From assembly GCA_902488725.1 (NCBI GenBank), contig CABTXO010000039.1, positions 1-9,694 of the forward strand: a DNA stretch of 9,694 nt, read 5' to 3'. How positions within the stretch are numbered: position 1 is the stretch's first letter; every line of letters starts with the position of its first letter. Under the pieces are notes generated by a model. The model worked only from the letters and a program-made list of their open reading frames with translations. It did not search any database and had not been told where the DNA came from. Below are positions 1 through 9,694 of the stretch, one piece after another. Source of the DNA: an uncultured Bacteroidales bacterium. GTDB taxonomy: Bacteria; Bacteroidota; Bacteroidia; Bacteroidales; UBA932. Made by a program: the position numbers and the translations under genes.

Positions 1-1843
1 CCCGGAATCGGATTGCAGCAGGACGCCATGACATATTCCCCGACCGCCCTGCGCGGCGTTTCCTTCTCCCGGGATTTCCGGAACCAGGGGAAGGTCCAGG
101 AATGGCTCTTGTCCACATGGCCGGTCAGGATCGTGGACAGGTCCGCCAGATTGAGCATGCCGAGCCCGGCCCGGAAATACAGTTCTTCCACGTTCGCCCC
201 CGGGATTTCGAAATGCTCGGCAAGAATGGTCAGGGAGGCATCGTTCAGGCGGTAGCCCTGGGCCTCCAGCTGTTCGGCCAGCATCCGCTTGCCGTTTTCC
301 ACCATCTCCTTGCGCCGGCCCTTGAAATAGTCCACGACGACGTTCCGGGCGTGCCGCGTCTGCAGAAACTGGAGCCATTCCTGCTTGGGACGGGCGTTCC
401 CGGCGGTGATGATCTCCACCTGGTCCCCGGTCTTGAGCACATGGGAGAGGGGCACCAGCTTCATGTTGACCTTCGCGGCGATGGCCCGGTTGCCGATCTC
501 GGTGTGGATCATGTAGGCGAAATCCAGGGCGGTTGCACCCTTCTTGACCGTCTTCTGGTCCCCCTTCGGGGTGAACACCAGGATGTCGCTGCTGACCAGA
601 TCGTTGTGGATGATGTCCAGCAGTTCGAGGGCGTTCACGTCCGGACTCACCAGGATCTCCTTGACCTTGGCCAGCCACTTGTCCATCTCGCTGTCGTTCT
701 CGCTCAGGTAGCCCTCACGCTTGTAGGACCAGTGGGCCGCGATGCCCTTTTCGGCGATGTCGTCCATCCGCTTGGAACGGATCTGTACCTCGATCCAGAC
801 CCCTCGTTCGCTCATCAGCGTGCAGTGCAGGGCCTCGTAGCCGTTCGACTTGGGATGCTTGACCCAGTCCCGGACCCGGTCCGGCTTGTAGCGGTAGATG
901 CCCGTGATGATGGAGAAGATGTGGTAGCACTGGTCGCGCTCGCTCTCGTTCCTGGCGGGATTCGGGGTGAACACGATCCGGAGGGCGTACAGGTCGTAGA
1001 CCTGCTCGAACGGTATGTTCTTCGTCTGCATCTTGTGCCAGACGGAGTAGGGGGTCTTGACACGCCGGCGGATCTCGAAATGGAAGCCGGCCTTCTGCAG
1101 CGAGGATTCGATTGGATTCACGAACCGGTCGATTTCCGCCTTCCGGCCGGCCAGATTCTGCTCGATCTGTGCGCTGATCTCCTTGTAGGCGTCCGGTTCC
1201 TTGTAACGGAGCCAGATGTTCTCCATTTCGGACTTGATGCCGTAGAGGCCCAGCCGGTGGGCGAGCGGGATGAAGACGAACATCGTCTCGCTGAGGATCT
1301 TGTCGCGCTTGTACTCCGGCATGAATTCGATCGTGCGGCAGTTGTGCAGCCGGTCGGCGAGTTTGATCAGCACGACCCGCACGTCGTCGTTCAGAGTCAG
1401 CAGGATCCGCTTGGAATTCTCCGCCTGGATGCTCTTCTCGGTGCAGTCGTTCAACTTCTTGGTCCGGTCCTCGTTGTCGAGCACGTTCTTGATCTTGGTC
1501 AATCCGTCGACCAGGCTGGCGATCTTGTCCCCGAACAGATTGCGGATGTCTTCCACCGTGTAGTCGGTGTCTTCCACAACGTCGTGAAGCAGGGCGGCGG
1601 AGATGGACTTGTAGCCGAGCCCGATGTCGCTGACCACGATCCGGGCCACGGCGATCGGATGGATGATGTACGGCTCGCCGGAACGCCTGCGCACGTTCTT
1701 GTGGGCTTCGTTCGCGAAATCGAAGGCGCGCTGGACAACCGCCAACTCCCGTTCACCGCCGCAACGTTTCTCCGCCGCAGCTTTCAGTTCCGCATATTGC
1801 CGGCGGATCAGTTCGAAATCCGCCGGTGTGAATTGTGAGAAAC

Positions 1844-1847
<4 letters not shown>
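1..1847 (-). CDS. rel: Bifunctional (p)ppGpp synthetase/hydrolase (RelA/SpoT family, Rel), C-terminus cut off by the window edge
   Basis: Makes and degrades the stringent-response alarmone (p)ppGpp in the cytoplasm. Reading leftward from the ATG at 1847 gives 615 complete codons with no stop before the window edge. The N-terminal HD hydrolase domain (about residues 30-200) keeps the metal-binding and catalytic HDVVED motif (His88-Asp89, Glu92-Asp93), so hydrolysis should be active, unlike E. coli RelA. The synthetase domain (about 240-375) has RVKTPYS, YDLYALRI, GYEALH and EVQIRS. A TGS domain follows (about 418-478, starting VFTPKGD), then a helical region. The frame ends in CCNPIP (Cys610-Cys611), the start of the conserved-cysteine/zinc-finger module. 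From family length, roughly 120 residues including the ACT domain are missing. It is the last visible gene of the ligA operon; its ATG overlaps the upstream stop by 4 bp. The bifunctional call is secure for the domains; activity is inferred. Confidence 0.96.
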
Positions 1848-4944
<3,097 letters not shown>

Positions 4945-4977
4945 ACCAATTTTTAGGGATATCTCGTGAAATTGGGT

Positions 4978-4985
4978 TAAATTTG
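4978..4985 (+). promoter_or_regulatory. -7 box of the phosphofructokinase promoter
   Basis: The plus strand reads TAAATTTG, again an exact TAnnTTTG match, 34 bp upstream of the ATG at 5020. The predicted start site is near 4990, leaving an A-rich leader of about 30 nt (ACGAAAATAACAAGCAG) without a Shine-Dalgarno sequence, as is common in this phylum. The -33 region contains a T-tract (4950-4954) rather than a clear TTG. Confidence 0.65.
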
Positions 4986-5019
4986 CACACGTATTCAAAC
5001 GAAAATAACAAGCAGTACC

Positions 5020-6249
5020 ATGAAAGATTCCATCATCATCCTCTGCGGCGGGGGCCCCGCCCCGGGCATGAACTCCGTCGTCTGTTCCGTCACCAAGACC
5101 TTCATCTGCAACGGCTACCGGGTCATCGGCTTGCACGGCGGCTATTCCGGACTTTTCAGCAAAAACCCGCGCACCGAAGAACTCGACTTCTTCAAGGCGG
5201 ACTACCATTTCAACCGCGGCGGCTCCTATCTGGAGATGAGCCGGTTCAAGCCCACGGATGAGGATTTCGAGCAGCATTTCAACATCGGCCTGTTCCGGGA
5301 CAACAATGTCAAACTGCTGGTGACCGTGGGCGGAGACGACACGGCCTCCACCGCGAACCGCATCGCTAAGTTCTTGGAAGCCAACGACTTCCCTGTCAAG
5401 AATATTCATGTGCCCAAGACCATCGACAACGATCTTCCGCTGCCCGAGAACGCCCCGACCTTCGGCTTCAACTCCGCCAAGGACGAAGGCGCACACCTCG
5501 CCCGCACGATCTACGAAGACGCCCGCACGTCCGGGAACTGGATGCTGATCTCCTGCATGGGACGTTCCGCCGGCCACCTCGCCCTCGGCGTGGGCGAAGC
5601 GACCCACTGTCCGATGACGATCATTCCGGAGATGTTCTACAAGACGAGCCTGACCCTTGATAAAATCATCCGGCTGACCATTTCCGCCATCCTGAAACGG
5701 AAGCTCATGGGCATCAGGTACGGCACCGTGGTGGTGGCCGAGGGCGTGTTCCACGACCTGGATCCGCGGGAACTGAGGGCGACCGGCGTCACCCTGTCCT
5801 ACGATGAACATGGCCATCCCGAACTGGGCAAGATTTCCAAGGCAGTCCTGTTCAACGATCTGCTGGAGAAGGAGTTCGCCAAGCTGAACATGAAGGTGAA
5901 GACCCGTCCGGTGGAGATCGGCTACGATGTCCGCTGCCAGGATCCGGTCGCCTACGACCTCACCTACTGTACGGAACTGGCCATGGGCGTGTTCGAACTC
6001 TTCCAGAAGGGCGAAACGGCCTGCATGGTCTATGTGGACCACAACGGGGAAGCCCATCCGCTCTACCTGCGCGACCTGCAGGGTCCCGACGGGAAGATCC
6101 CGCCGCGCCGGGTGAACATCCGTGGCGGCAGGGCGCAGAACTACTATGCGCACATCTGCCAGTACATCACCCTGGATGAATACGAGGCCATCGCAGGAAT
6201 CGTCCCGAATCCTGCGGACTACGACTTCCGGAAAATCCTCAATTGGTAG
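5020..6249 (+). CDS. pfp: 6-phosphofructokinase, predicted pyrophosphate-dependent
   Basis: Phosphorylates fructose 6-phosphate to fructose 1,6-bisphosphate in glycolysis (cytoplasm); the PPi-using form is reversible and also serves gluconeogenesis. The 409-residue protein has the PFK fold signatures: GGGPAPGMNS near the N-terminus (10-19), GGDD (104-107), PKTIDND with the catalytic Asp (132-138) and MGRSAGHLAL (180-189). ATP-dependent enzymes carry Gly at the positions of Asp107 and Lys133 (Gly104 and Gly124 in E. coli PfkA); Asp and Lys there mark PPi-dependent enzymes. The donor is therefore inferred from known sequence-function work, not shown here. The start follows an A-rich leader downstream of a TAAATTTG box. 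Divergent from ligA, and its last 11 bp overlap the convergent YitT-family gene. Confidence 0.93.
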   Translation: MKDSIIILCGGGPAPGMNSVVCSVTKTFICNGYRVIGLHGGYSGLFSKNPRTEELDFFKADYHFNRGGSYLEMSRFKPTDEDFEQHFNIGLFRDNNVKLLVTVGGDDTASTANRIAKFLEANDFPVKNIHVPKTIDNDLPLPENAPTFGFNSAKDEGAHLARTIYEDARTSGNWMLISCMGRSAGHLALGVGEATHCPMTIIPEMFYKTSLTLDKIIRLTISAILKRKLMGIRYGTVVVAEGVFHDLDPRELRATGVTLSYDEHGHPELGKISKAVLFNDLLEKEFAKLNMKVKTRPVEIGYDVRCQDPVAYDLTYCTELAMGVFELFQKGETACMVYVDHNGEAHPLYLRDLQGPDGKIPPRRVNIRGGRAQNYYAHICQYITLDEYEAIAGIVPNPADYDFRKILNW

Positions 6250-7207
6250 AATCGACGGCCGCAGTCTCGTCCTGGTCCATTTCGGAAGCGTTTCGGGTCG
6301 CCCGCTTCGGCCGGTTCCACATTCCGTAGATCTCGCTGACGTTACCGGCGGTCATGAACAGATTGAATCCCTTCTCCTTGATGAAATTCATCAGAGAGGA
6401 GAATTCGTTTGTGGCGATGATGGTCTGGATCTCCGTCCGGTCCTGCTTCGTGTAGCCCCCCTTCAGCGGGAACAGGCTGCAACCGCGGTGCAGGGTGTTG
6501 ATGATGTAATCCCGGATCTCCTCGTGGTTCTCGGTGATGATGCACACGCGCTTCTTCCGGTTCAGGCTGGCGGTGAAATAGTCGATGGCCAGGCCGTTGA
6601 TCCAGGTCCCGACCAGTCCGGTCACCACCAGACGGAACGGATTGATGGCGAAGGCCGTGCAGCAGATCACCGCTCCGGCGACGGTGACGGAGGTGCCGAT
6701 GTCGAAGTGAAGGTATTTGTTGACGATCTTGGCGATGATGTCCAGACCGCCCGTCGACGCATTGATGTTGAACAGGATCGCCTGCGAGATGCTGAGCATC
6801 AGCACAAAACAGAGCAGATCCATCCAGGGGTCGCCCATCATGGACACCGACCCGCCTTCCATCAGTTGCTCATAGGGCAGGATCCGCGACCAGAGATCGA
6901 TCAGCGGCCCCAGGATCAGGGCGGTGTAGACCGTCTTGATGCCGAACTCCTTTCCAATCAGGAACCAAGCCATCACGAGCAGGATCGCATTGAGGATGGT
7001 CACCATCCAGGAAACCTTGAAATCGATGCCGAAATTCTGCAGGATCGTCGAAAAGACGATCGAAAGTCCGGAGATGCTGCCGATGATCAGCTTGCTGGGC
7101 AGCAGGAAATAGTAGACGGCCGCCGCACCGAAGGACATGCCGATGGTCATGATGACCAATTCCTTCCAGAATTTCCAGGATGTGAGAGCTTTGATGACTG
7201 CGTTCAT
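6239..7207 (-). CDS. YitT family membrane protein with C-terminal DUF2179 domain
   Basis: A 322-residue protein with the two-part YitT architecture. The N-terminal membrane half (about residues 15-215) contains two related glycine-rich segments, LIIGSISGLSIVFSTILQ (40-57) and ASTGGLDIIAKIVNKY (150-165), the second being the family's most recognisable motif. The cytoplasmic DUF2179 domain runs from about residue 218 (KRVCIITENHEEI) to about 298 (GNVSEIYGMW). The last 24 or so residues are polar and probably disordered. The function of the family is not known; a transport role is often guessed. The ATG at 7207 opens directly on a cytoplasmic helix and first membrane span. No Shine-Dalgarno sequence is visible. 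It appears monocistronic, with its 3' end overlapping the phosphofructokinase gene. Confidence 0.9.
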   Translation of the reverse strand: MNAVIKALTSWKFWKELVIMTIGMSFGAAAVYYFLLPSKLIIGSISGLSIVFSTILQNFGIDFKVSWMVTILNAILLVMAWFLIGKEFGIKTVYTALILGPLIDLWSRILPYEQLMEGGSVSMMGDPWMDLLCFVLMLSISQAILFNINASTGGLDIIAKIVNKYLHFDIGTSVTVAGAVICCTAFAINPFRLVVTGLVGTWINGLAIDYFTASLNRKKRVCIITENHEEIRDYIINTLHRGCSLFPLKGGYTKQDRTEIQTIIATNEFSSLMNFIKEKGFNLFMTAGNVSEIYGMWNRPKRATRNASEMDQDETAAVDSTN

Positions 7208-7233
7208 TATGTGGCGTGCATTCTATTTTTTTT

Positions 7234-7241
7234 CAAAGATG
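7234..7241 (-). promoter_or_regulatory. Candidate -7 box for the YitT-family gene
   Basis: The minus strand reads CATCTTTG, matching TAnnTTTG at five of the six fixed positions. It would start transcription near 7230, about 23 nt before the ATG at 7207. No convincing -33 element is visible. Another five-of-six match (AATATTTG, minus strand, 7293-7300) lies farther away and is less likely. Confidence 0.35.
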
Positions 7242-7314
7242 ATGATTTTTTAATAATTTTCCATATTTTTTTTAATAAATGGAAGTGCATCTCAAATATT
7301 CATGAAATAATGAT

Positions 7315-7322
7315 TATATTCG
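7315..7322 (+). promoter_or_regulatory. Candidate -7 box for the porin gene
   Basis: The plus strand reads TATATTCG, matching TAnnTTTG at five of the six fixed positions. It would start transcription near 7326, leaving a short A-rich leader (GAAATTTAGAAGAAAG) before the ATG at 7342. No clear -33 element is visible. Confidence 0.35.
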
Positions 7323-7341
7323 TGCGAAATTTAGAAGAAAG

Positions 7342-8337
7342 ATGAAGAAAACATTCCTTTTGACCGTTCTTTTCTGCCTCTCCTGCGTCCTGATGGCTCG
7401 CAACGGTGTGGACAGCCTGTTCTTTGACGTCAGGGGTACGTTCCATCAGGAAACGATGGACGGGAAGTACGACAGCCGGCTTCAGGCGGACTTCCTGAAC
7501 CTGCACATCTACGGTACGGTGGCGGACCACCTTACTTACCGCGTCCGGCAGCGGCTCAACCGGGGGATCGACAAGGAGAATGTTTTCAGTGCGACCGACT
7601 GGCTCTGCCTCTTCTGGCAAGCCGGCCCCAAGTGGACCTTTACCGTCGGAAAGACGGCCGTGCTGATCGGAGGCTACGAATTCGACTCCGCCCCGATCGA
7701 CGTGTACTTCTACAGCCAGTTCTGCCGCGGGCTCAAGCAGGGCTTCTCCTTCAGTGTCAACGCCGAACACCACTTCAAGCCGACGCAGCACCTGGCCTTC
7801 CAGGTGGCCAATTCACCGCTTTCCTGGGGCTTCCGGAACTGCTACGCCTACAGCGTGGCCTGGCGGGGACAGGTAGCGCCCTGGTGGCAGACGATCTGGA
7901 GCGCCAACCTGATGGAAGATGAGTCACACCGGATGATCAACTACCTTTCGCTCGGCAACCATCTGATCTTCGGTGGCCTGACCGTCGACTTCGACATGAC
8001 GGACCGCTTCAATGTCCGCCAGCGGAACTGGTTGTCGGACTACACCCTGATCTCGAAGGTGATCTGGAACGTCGGCAAATGGAACTACTGCGCCAAGGTC
8101 GGCTACGAGAAGAACGCAGCCGACAACGTCGACCCCCGGGGACGCACGTACGACGTGGTGATCGCTCCCGGAACGGAATATGTCTACGGCGGCTGCGGGA
8201 TTGAATTTTTCCCGCTGGGCAATCCGACGGTGCGCCTGCACGCGGCCTATTTCCGGGACAATTTCTTCCACCGGAACAACCTGCAGATCGGCATCACCTG
8301 GCGCTTCAACGCCATCATGGCCGGGCCTGAAGTCTGA
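7342..8337 (+). CDS. Outer membrane beta-barrel protein, Porin_O_P-like
   Basis: A 331-residue protein with a typical signal peptide: MKK, a hydrophobic core and likely cleavage after VLMA (residue 19). The rest is alternating amphipathic strands rich in Tyr, Trp and Phe, as in outer membrane barrels. The pattern (an early strand FDVRGTFHQE, the segment WTFTVGKTAVLIGGYEFDS with a YFYSQF stretch, then F-x-V strands) resembles the Bacteroidales Porin_O_P (phosphate-selective porin) family, so a passive channel role in the outer membrane is inferred; the substrate is unknown. It is shorter than the roughly 400 residues I expect for many members. The last evident strand, LQIGITWRF, ends in the terminal Phe expected for BAM recognition, but nine more residues (NAIMAGPEV) follow, encoded mostly in the 23-bp overlap with the convergent GH13 gene. 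A lipoprotein reading of LSC in the signal was considered weak. Confidence 0.78.
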   Translation: MKKTFLLTVLFCLSCVLMARNGVDSLFFDVRGTFHQETMDGKYDSRLQADFLNLHIYGTVADHLTYRVRQRLNRGIDKENVFSATDWLCLFWQAGPKWTFTVGKTAVLIGGYEFDSAPIDVYFYSQFCRGLKQGFSFSVNAEHHFKPTQHLAFQVANSPLSWGFRNCYAYSVAWRGQVAPWWQTIWSANLMEDESHRMINYLSLGNHLIFGGLTVDFDMTDRFNVRQRNWLSDYTLISKVIWNVGKWNYCAKVGYEKNAADNVDPRGRTYDVVIAPGTEYVYGGCGIEFFPLGNPTVRLHAAYFRDNFFHRNNLQIGITWRFNAIMAGPEV

Positions 8338-9694
8338 TGATGGCCAATCCGGACGGCGGCACCGACATCGGCACCGGCGCCGGCGATACCGGCAGTCCCA
8401 GGTAAAGGACGGCATCCTGCGGGACCGGCAGCGTCAGCTGCGCCGGAACCGCCCCGAAATTGCAGAAGCACAGCAGTGTCTCCCCGCCGCCGGAACGGAG
8501 GAAGGCAAAGTGCCGGTCGGAGTCGAAGCCCGGGACCTCCCGGCTGCAGTAACACAGATCATAGGTTTTCCCGTCGGAAACCGCCGGCGAGGCGGAGCAC
8601 CGGAGCAGTTGCGACCACCGTTCCAGCGCCGCAGCTTCTTCCTCCGTCAGCCCTGTCCCGGCGTGAATATGCCTGCGCAGGCGGCGGAGGCTCGCCAGGC
8701 TCCACCAGTCGAAGATCGAAGTCCGGCCGTCGCGGCCGCTGAAACCTTCCGCATCCATCCCGCGTTCCCCGACCTCCTGCCCTGAATAGACCAGGAAGGG
8801 CGCGGTGCTGAACAGGAGGCTCGCCCCGAGAAAGGCCCAGGAACGACGTACATCTCCGCAGAAGAAATCCGAAGCGAAGCGCTGCTCGTCATGGTTCTCC
8901 AGAAAATTCAGCATCCGGGGCTGCAGGGGACCGAGGGACTGCCAGTTCCAGGTGATCCTGCGGGCCGTACCGCCCCGCGCCACATCGCGCAGGACATCGT
9001 ACAGCCCGGATTTGTCGTACAGGAAGTCGAACCCGACCTCCTCCGCGTACAGGGAATACAGTTCGGGGCGGTACACTTCCGCAAGAAAGATCACGTCGGG
9101 ATATTCCTGCTTGATCCGGCCGATCAGCCACTGCAGAAACTGCCGGGGAACCAGCTCCGCCATGTCGCAGCGGAATCCGTCCACCCCTTTGCGGCACCAG
9201 TACCGGACGATGTCGTACATCTTCTCCCAGGTCTGCGTGTACATGTCGCCGTAGTTCAGCCGTACGGTCTCATACCAGTCTGTCACCGCGGGAGCGGGGG
9301 AAAAGCAGTTCCCGGAAGCCCTCGCGGGCATCTCGGGATAGGGGGCGGCAGCCGGGACGGGCAACCGGAGGGCTTGACCGGGGTAGTAGTAGAAATCGTT
9401 CTCCGGACGCCAGTGCACCGTGCAGTCGTCGCCGGCACCGAAAGGCCGGGCATCCCGGCGCACCCATCCGACCCGTCCGTAGTCACGGGAGACGTGGTTC
9501 GGGACAAAATCGATCAGGACCTTGAGACCGGCTTCATGCGTACGTTTCAACAAAGACGTGAACTCGTTCATTCTTTCATGCACGTTGTCAGCAAGATACG
9601 GATTCACGTCGTAGTAGTCCACGATCGCGTAGGGAGAGCCGGCGCAGCCTTTGACGATCTGCGGATCCGAGGCAGGACAGCCTGCGAAGGCTTC
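8315..9694 (-). CDS. GH13 alpha-amylase family glycoside hydrolase, N-terminus cut off by the window edge
   Basis: Cleaves or transfers alpha-glucosidic bonds in starch- or glycogen-like glucans, by family. The frame is open from the right edge: 24 codons (starting EAFAGCP and including KGCAGSPYAI) precede an internal GTG at 9622, so that GTG is not the start. Of the 459 visible residues, the four GH13 regions appear in order: region I DFVPNH (62-67), region II GFRCDMAE with nucleophile Asp177, region III FLAEVY with acid/base Glu206, and region IV NHDEQR with transition-state stabiliser Asp269. An SPYAIVDYYDVNP stretch and a YYYPGQA loop are familiar from a GH13 group common in Bacteroidales. 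The last 80 or so residues form the C-terminal beta domain. The N-terminal part of the barrel and any signal peptide are outside the window, so cell location is unknown. Its 3' end overlaps the porin gene tail to tail. Confidence 0.92.
   Translation of the reverse strand, partial: EAFAGCPASDPQIVKGCAGSPYAIVDYYDVNPYLADNVHERMNEFTSLLKRTHEAGLKVLIDFVPNHVSRDYGRVGWVRRDARPFGAGDDCTVHWRPENDFYYYPGQALRLPVPAAAPYPEMPARASGNCFSPAPAVTDWYETVRLNYGDMYTQTWEKMYDIVRYWCRKGVDGFRCDMAELVPRQFLQWLIGRIKQEYPDVIFLAEVYRPELYSLYAEEVGFDFLYDKSGLYDVLRDVARGGTARRITWNWQSLGPLQPRMLNFLENHDEQRFASDFFCGDVRRSWAFLGASLLFSTAPFLVYSGQEVGERGMDAEGFSGRDGRTSIFDWWSLASLRRLRRHIHAGTGLTEEEAAALERWSQLLRCSASPAVSDGKTYDLCYCSREVPGFDSDRHFAFLRSGGGETLLCFCNFGAVPAQLTLPVPQDAVLYLGLPVSPAPVPMSVPPSGLAIIRLQARP

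Larger units (their letters stand above)
7208..7341. promoter_or_regulatory. AT-rich divergent intergenic region with phased T-tracts
   Basis: This 134-bp gap separates the divergent YitT-family and porin genes and is strikingly AT-rich against GC-rich neighbours. On the plus strand, T-tracts are centred near 7229.5, 7248.5, 7258.5 and 7269.5, that is about 10 or 20 bp apart, which predicts intrinsic curvature. A near-repeat ATTTTTTAATAA (7245-7256) recurs as ATTTTTTTTAATAA (7265-7278). It must hold the promoters for both flanking genes; candidates are listed separately. Confidence 0.6.

Noticed and set aside
102..1838. Plus-strand open frame of 578 codons
   Set aside because: It lies entirely opposite rel, whose frame has intact HD, synthetase and TGS motifs. 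The product is a His/Asp/Val/Leu-rich sequence without recognisable domains, as expected from the antisense of a GC-rich, codon-biased gene.
7245..7278. T-tracts as a transcription terminator
   Set aside because: No GC-rich stem precedes them, and the flanking genes diverge from this region, so no transcript is expected to end here.
6122..7345. Plus-strand open frame of 407 codons
   Set aside because: Overlaps the end of pfp and is antisense to the YitT-family gene; composition is shadow-like and it runs through the AT-rich promoter region.
7342..7401. Porin-like protein as a lipoprotein (Cys in the signal region)
   Set aside because: The residues before the cysteine (Cys-Leu-Ser-Cys) fit a lipobox poorly, and a signal peptidase I site after VLMA fits well with a barrel protein.
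9620..9622. GTG at 9622 as the start of the GH13 gene
   Set aside because: The same frame continues without a stop to the window edge and encodes family-like sequence (GSPYAI before VDYYDVNP), so this codon is an internal valine.

Overview
The window looks like core chromosome of a GC-rich member of the Bacteroidota, most likely order Bacteroidales. The reasons are two exact matches to the phylum's -7 promoter box (TAnnTTTG), A-rich gene leaders mostly without a Shine-Dalgarno sequence, a Porin_O_P-type outer membrane protein, and family-typical versions of LigA, Rel, YitT and a GH13 enzyme. Genus cannot be set from this sequence. I see no rRNA, tRNA, CRISPR array, insertion sequence, phage gene or other sign of recent transfer.

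Layout. Bases 1-4908 hold a leftward, tightly overlapped operon: ligA (NAD+-dependent DNA ligase), then a YihY/BrkB-family membrane protein, then rel (bifunctional (p)ppGpp synthetase/hydrolase), which runs off the left edge. Both junctions are ATGA-type stop/start overlaps. Bases 4909-5019 are a compact divergent promoter region built as a near-perfect 49-bp palindrome, with an outward-facing TAAATTTG box in each arm. Bases 5020-6249 (rightward) encode a 6-phosphofructokinase whose key residues (Asp107, Lys133) predict pyrophosphate rather than ATP as phosphoryl donor. It meets, tail to tail with an 11-bp overlap, a leftward YitT/DUF2179 membrane protein (6239-7207). Bases 7208-7341 are a very AT-rich divergent intergenic region with helically phased T-tracts. 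Bases 7342-8337 encode a signal-peptide-bearing outer membrane porin, which overlaps by 23 bp the 3' end of a leftward GH13 alpha-amylase-family enzyme that runs off the right edge.

How the genes fit together. These are mostly housekeeping functions: DNA nick sealing, stringent response, glycolysis, envelope transport and alpha-glucan breakdown. The most notable arrangement is that one palindromic promoter region drives both the ligA-yihY-rel operon and the glycolytic pfp gene in opposite directions, so RNA polymerase occupancy on the two sides probably competes.

I found no convincing previously undescribed multi-gene system. The observations worth a second look concern gene organisation and regulation: the palindromic divergent promoter, overlap coupling of rel to ligA, bent intergenic DNA, and a porin C-terminus that appears extended into its convergent neighbour. 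Many long open frames lie opposite the real genes; they are codon-bias shadows.
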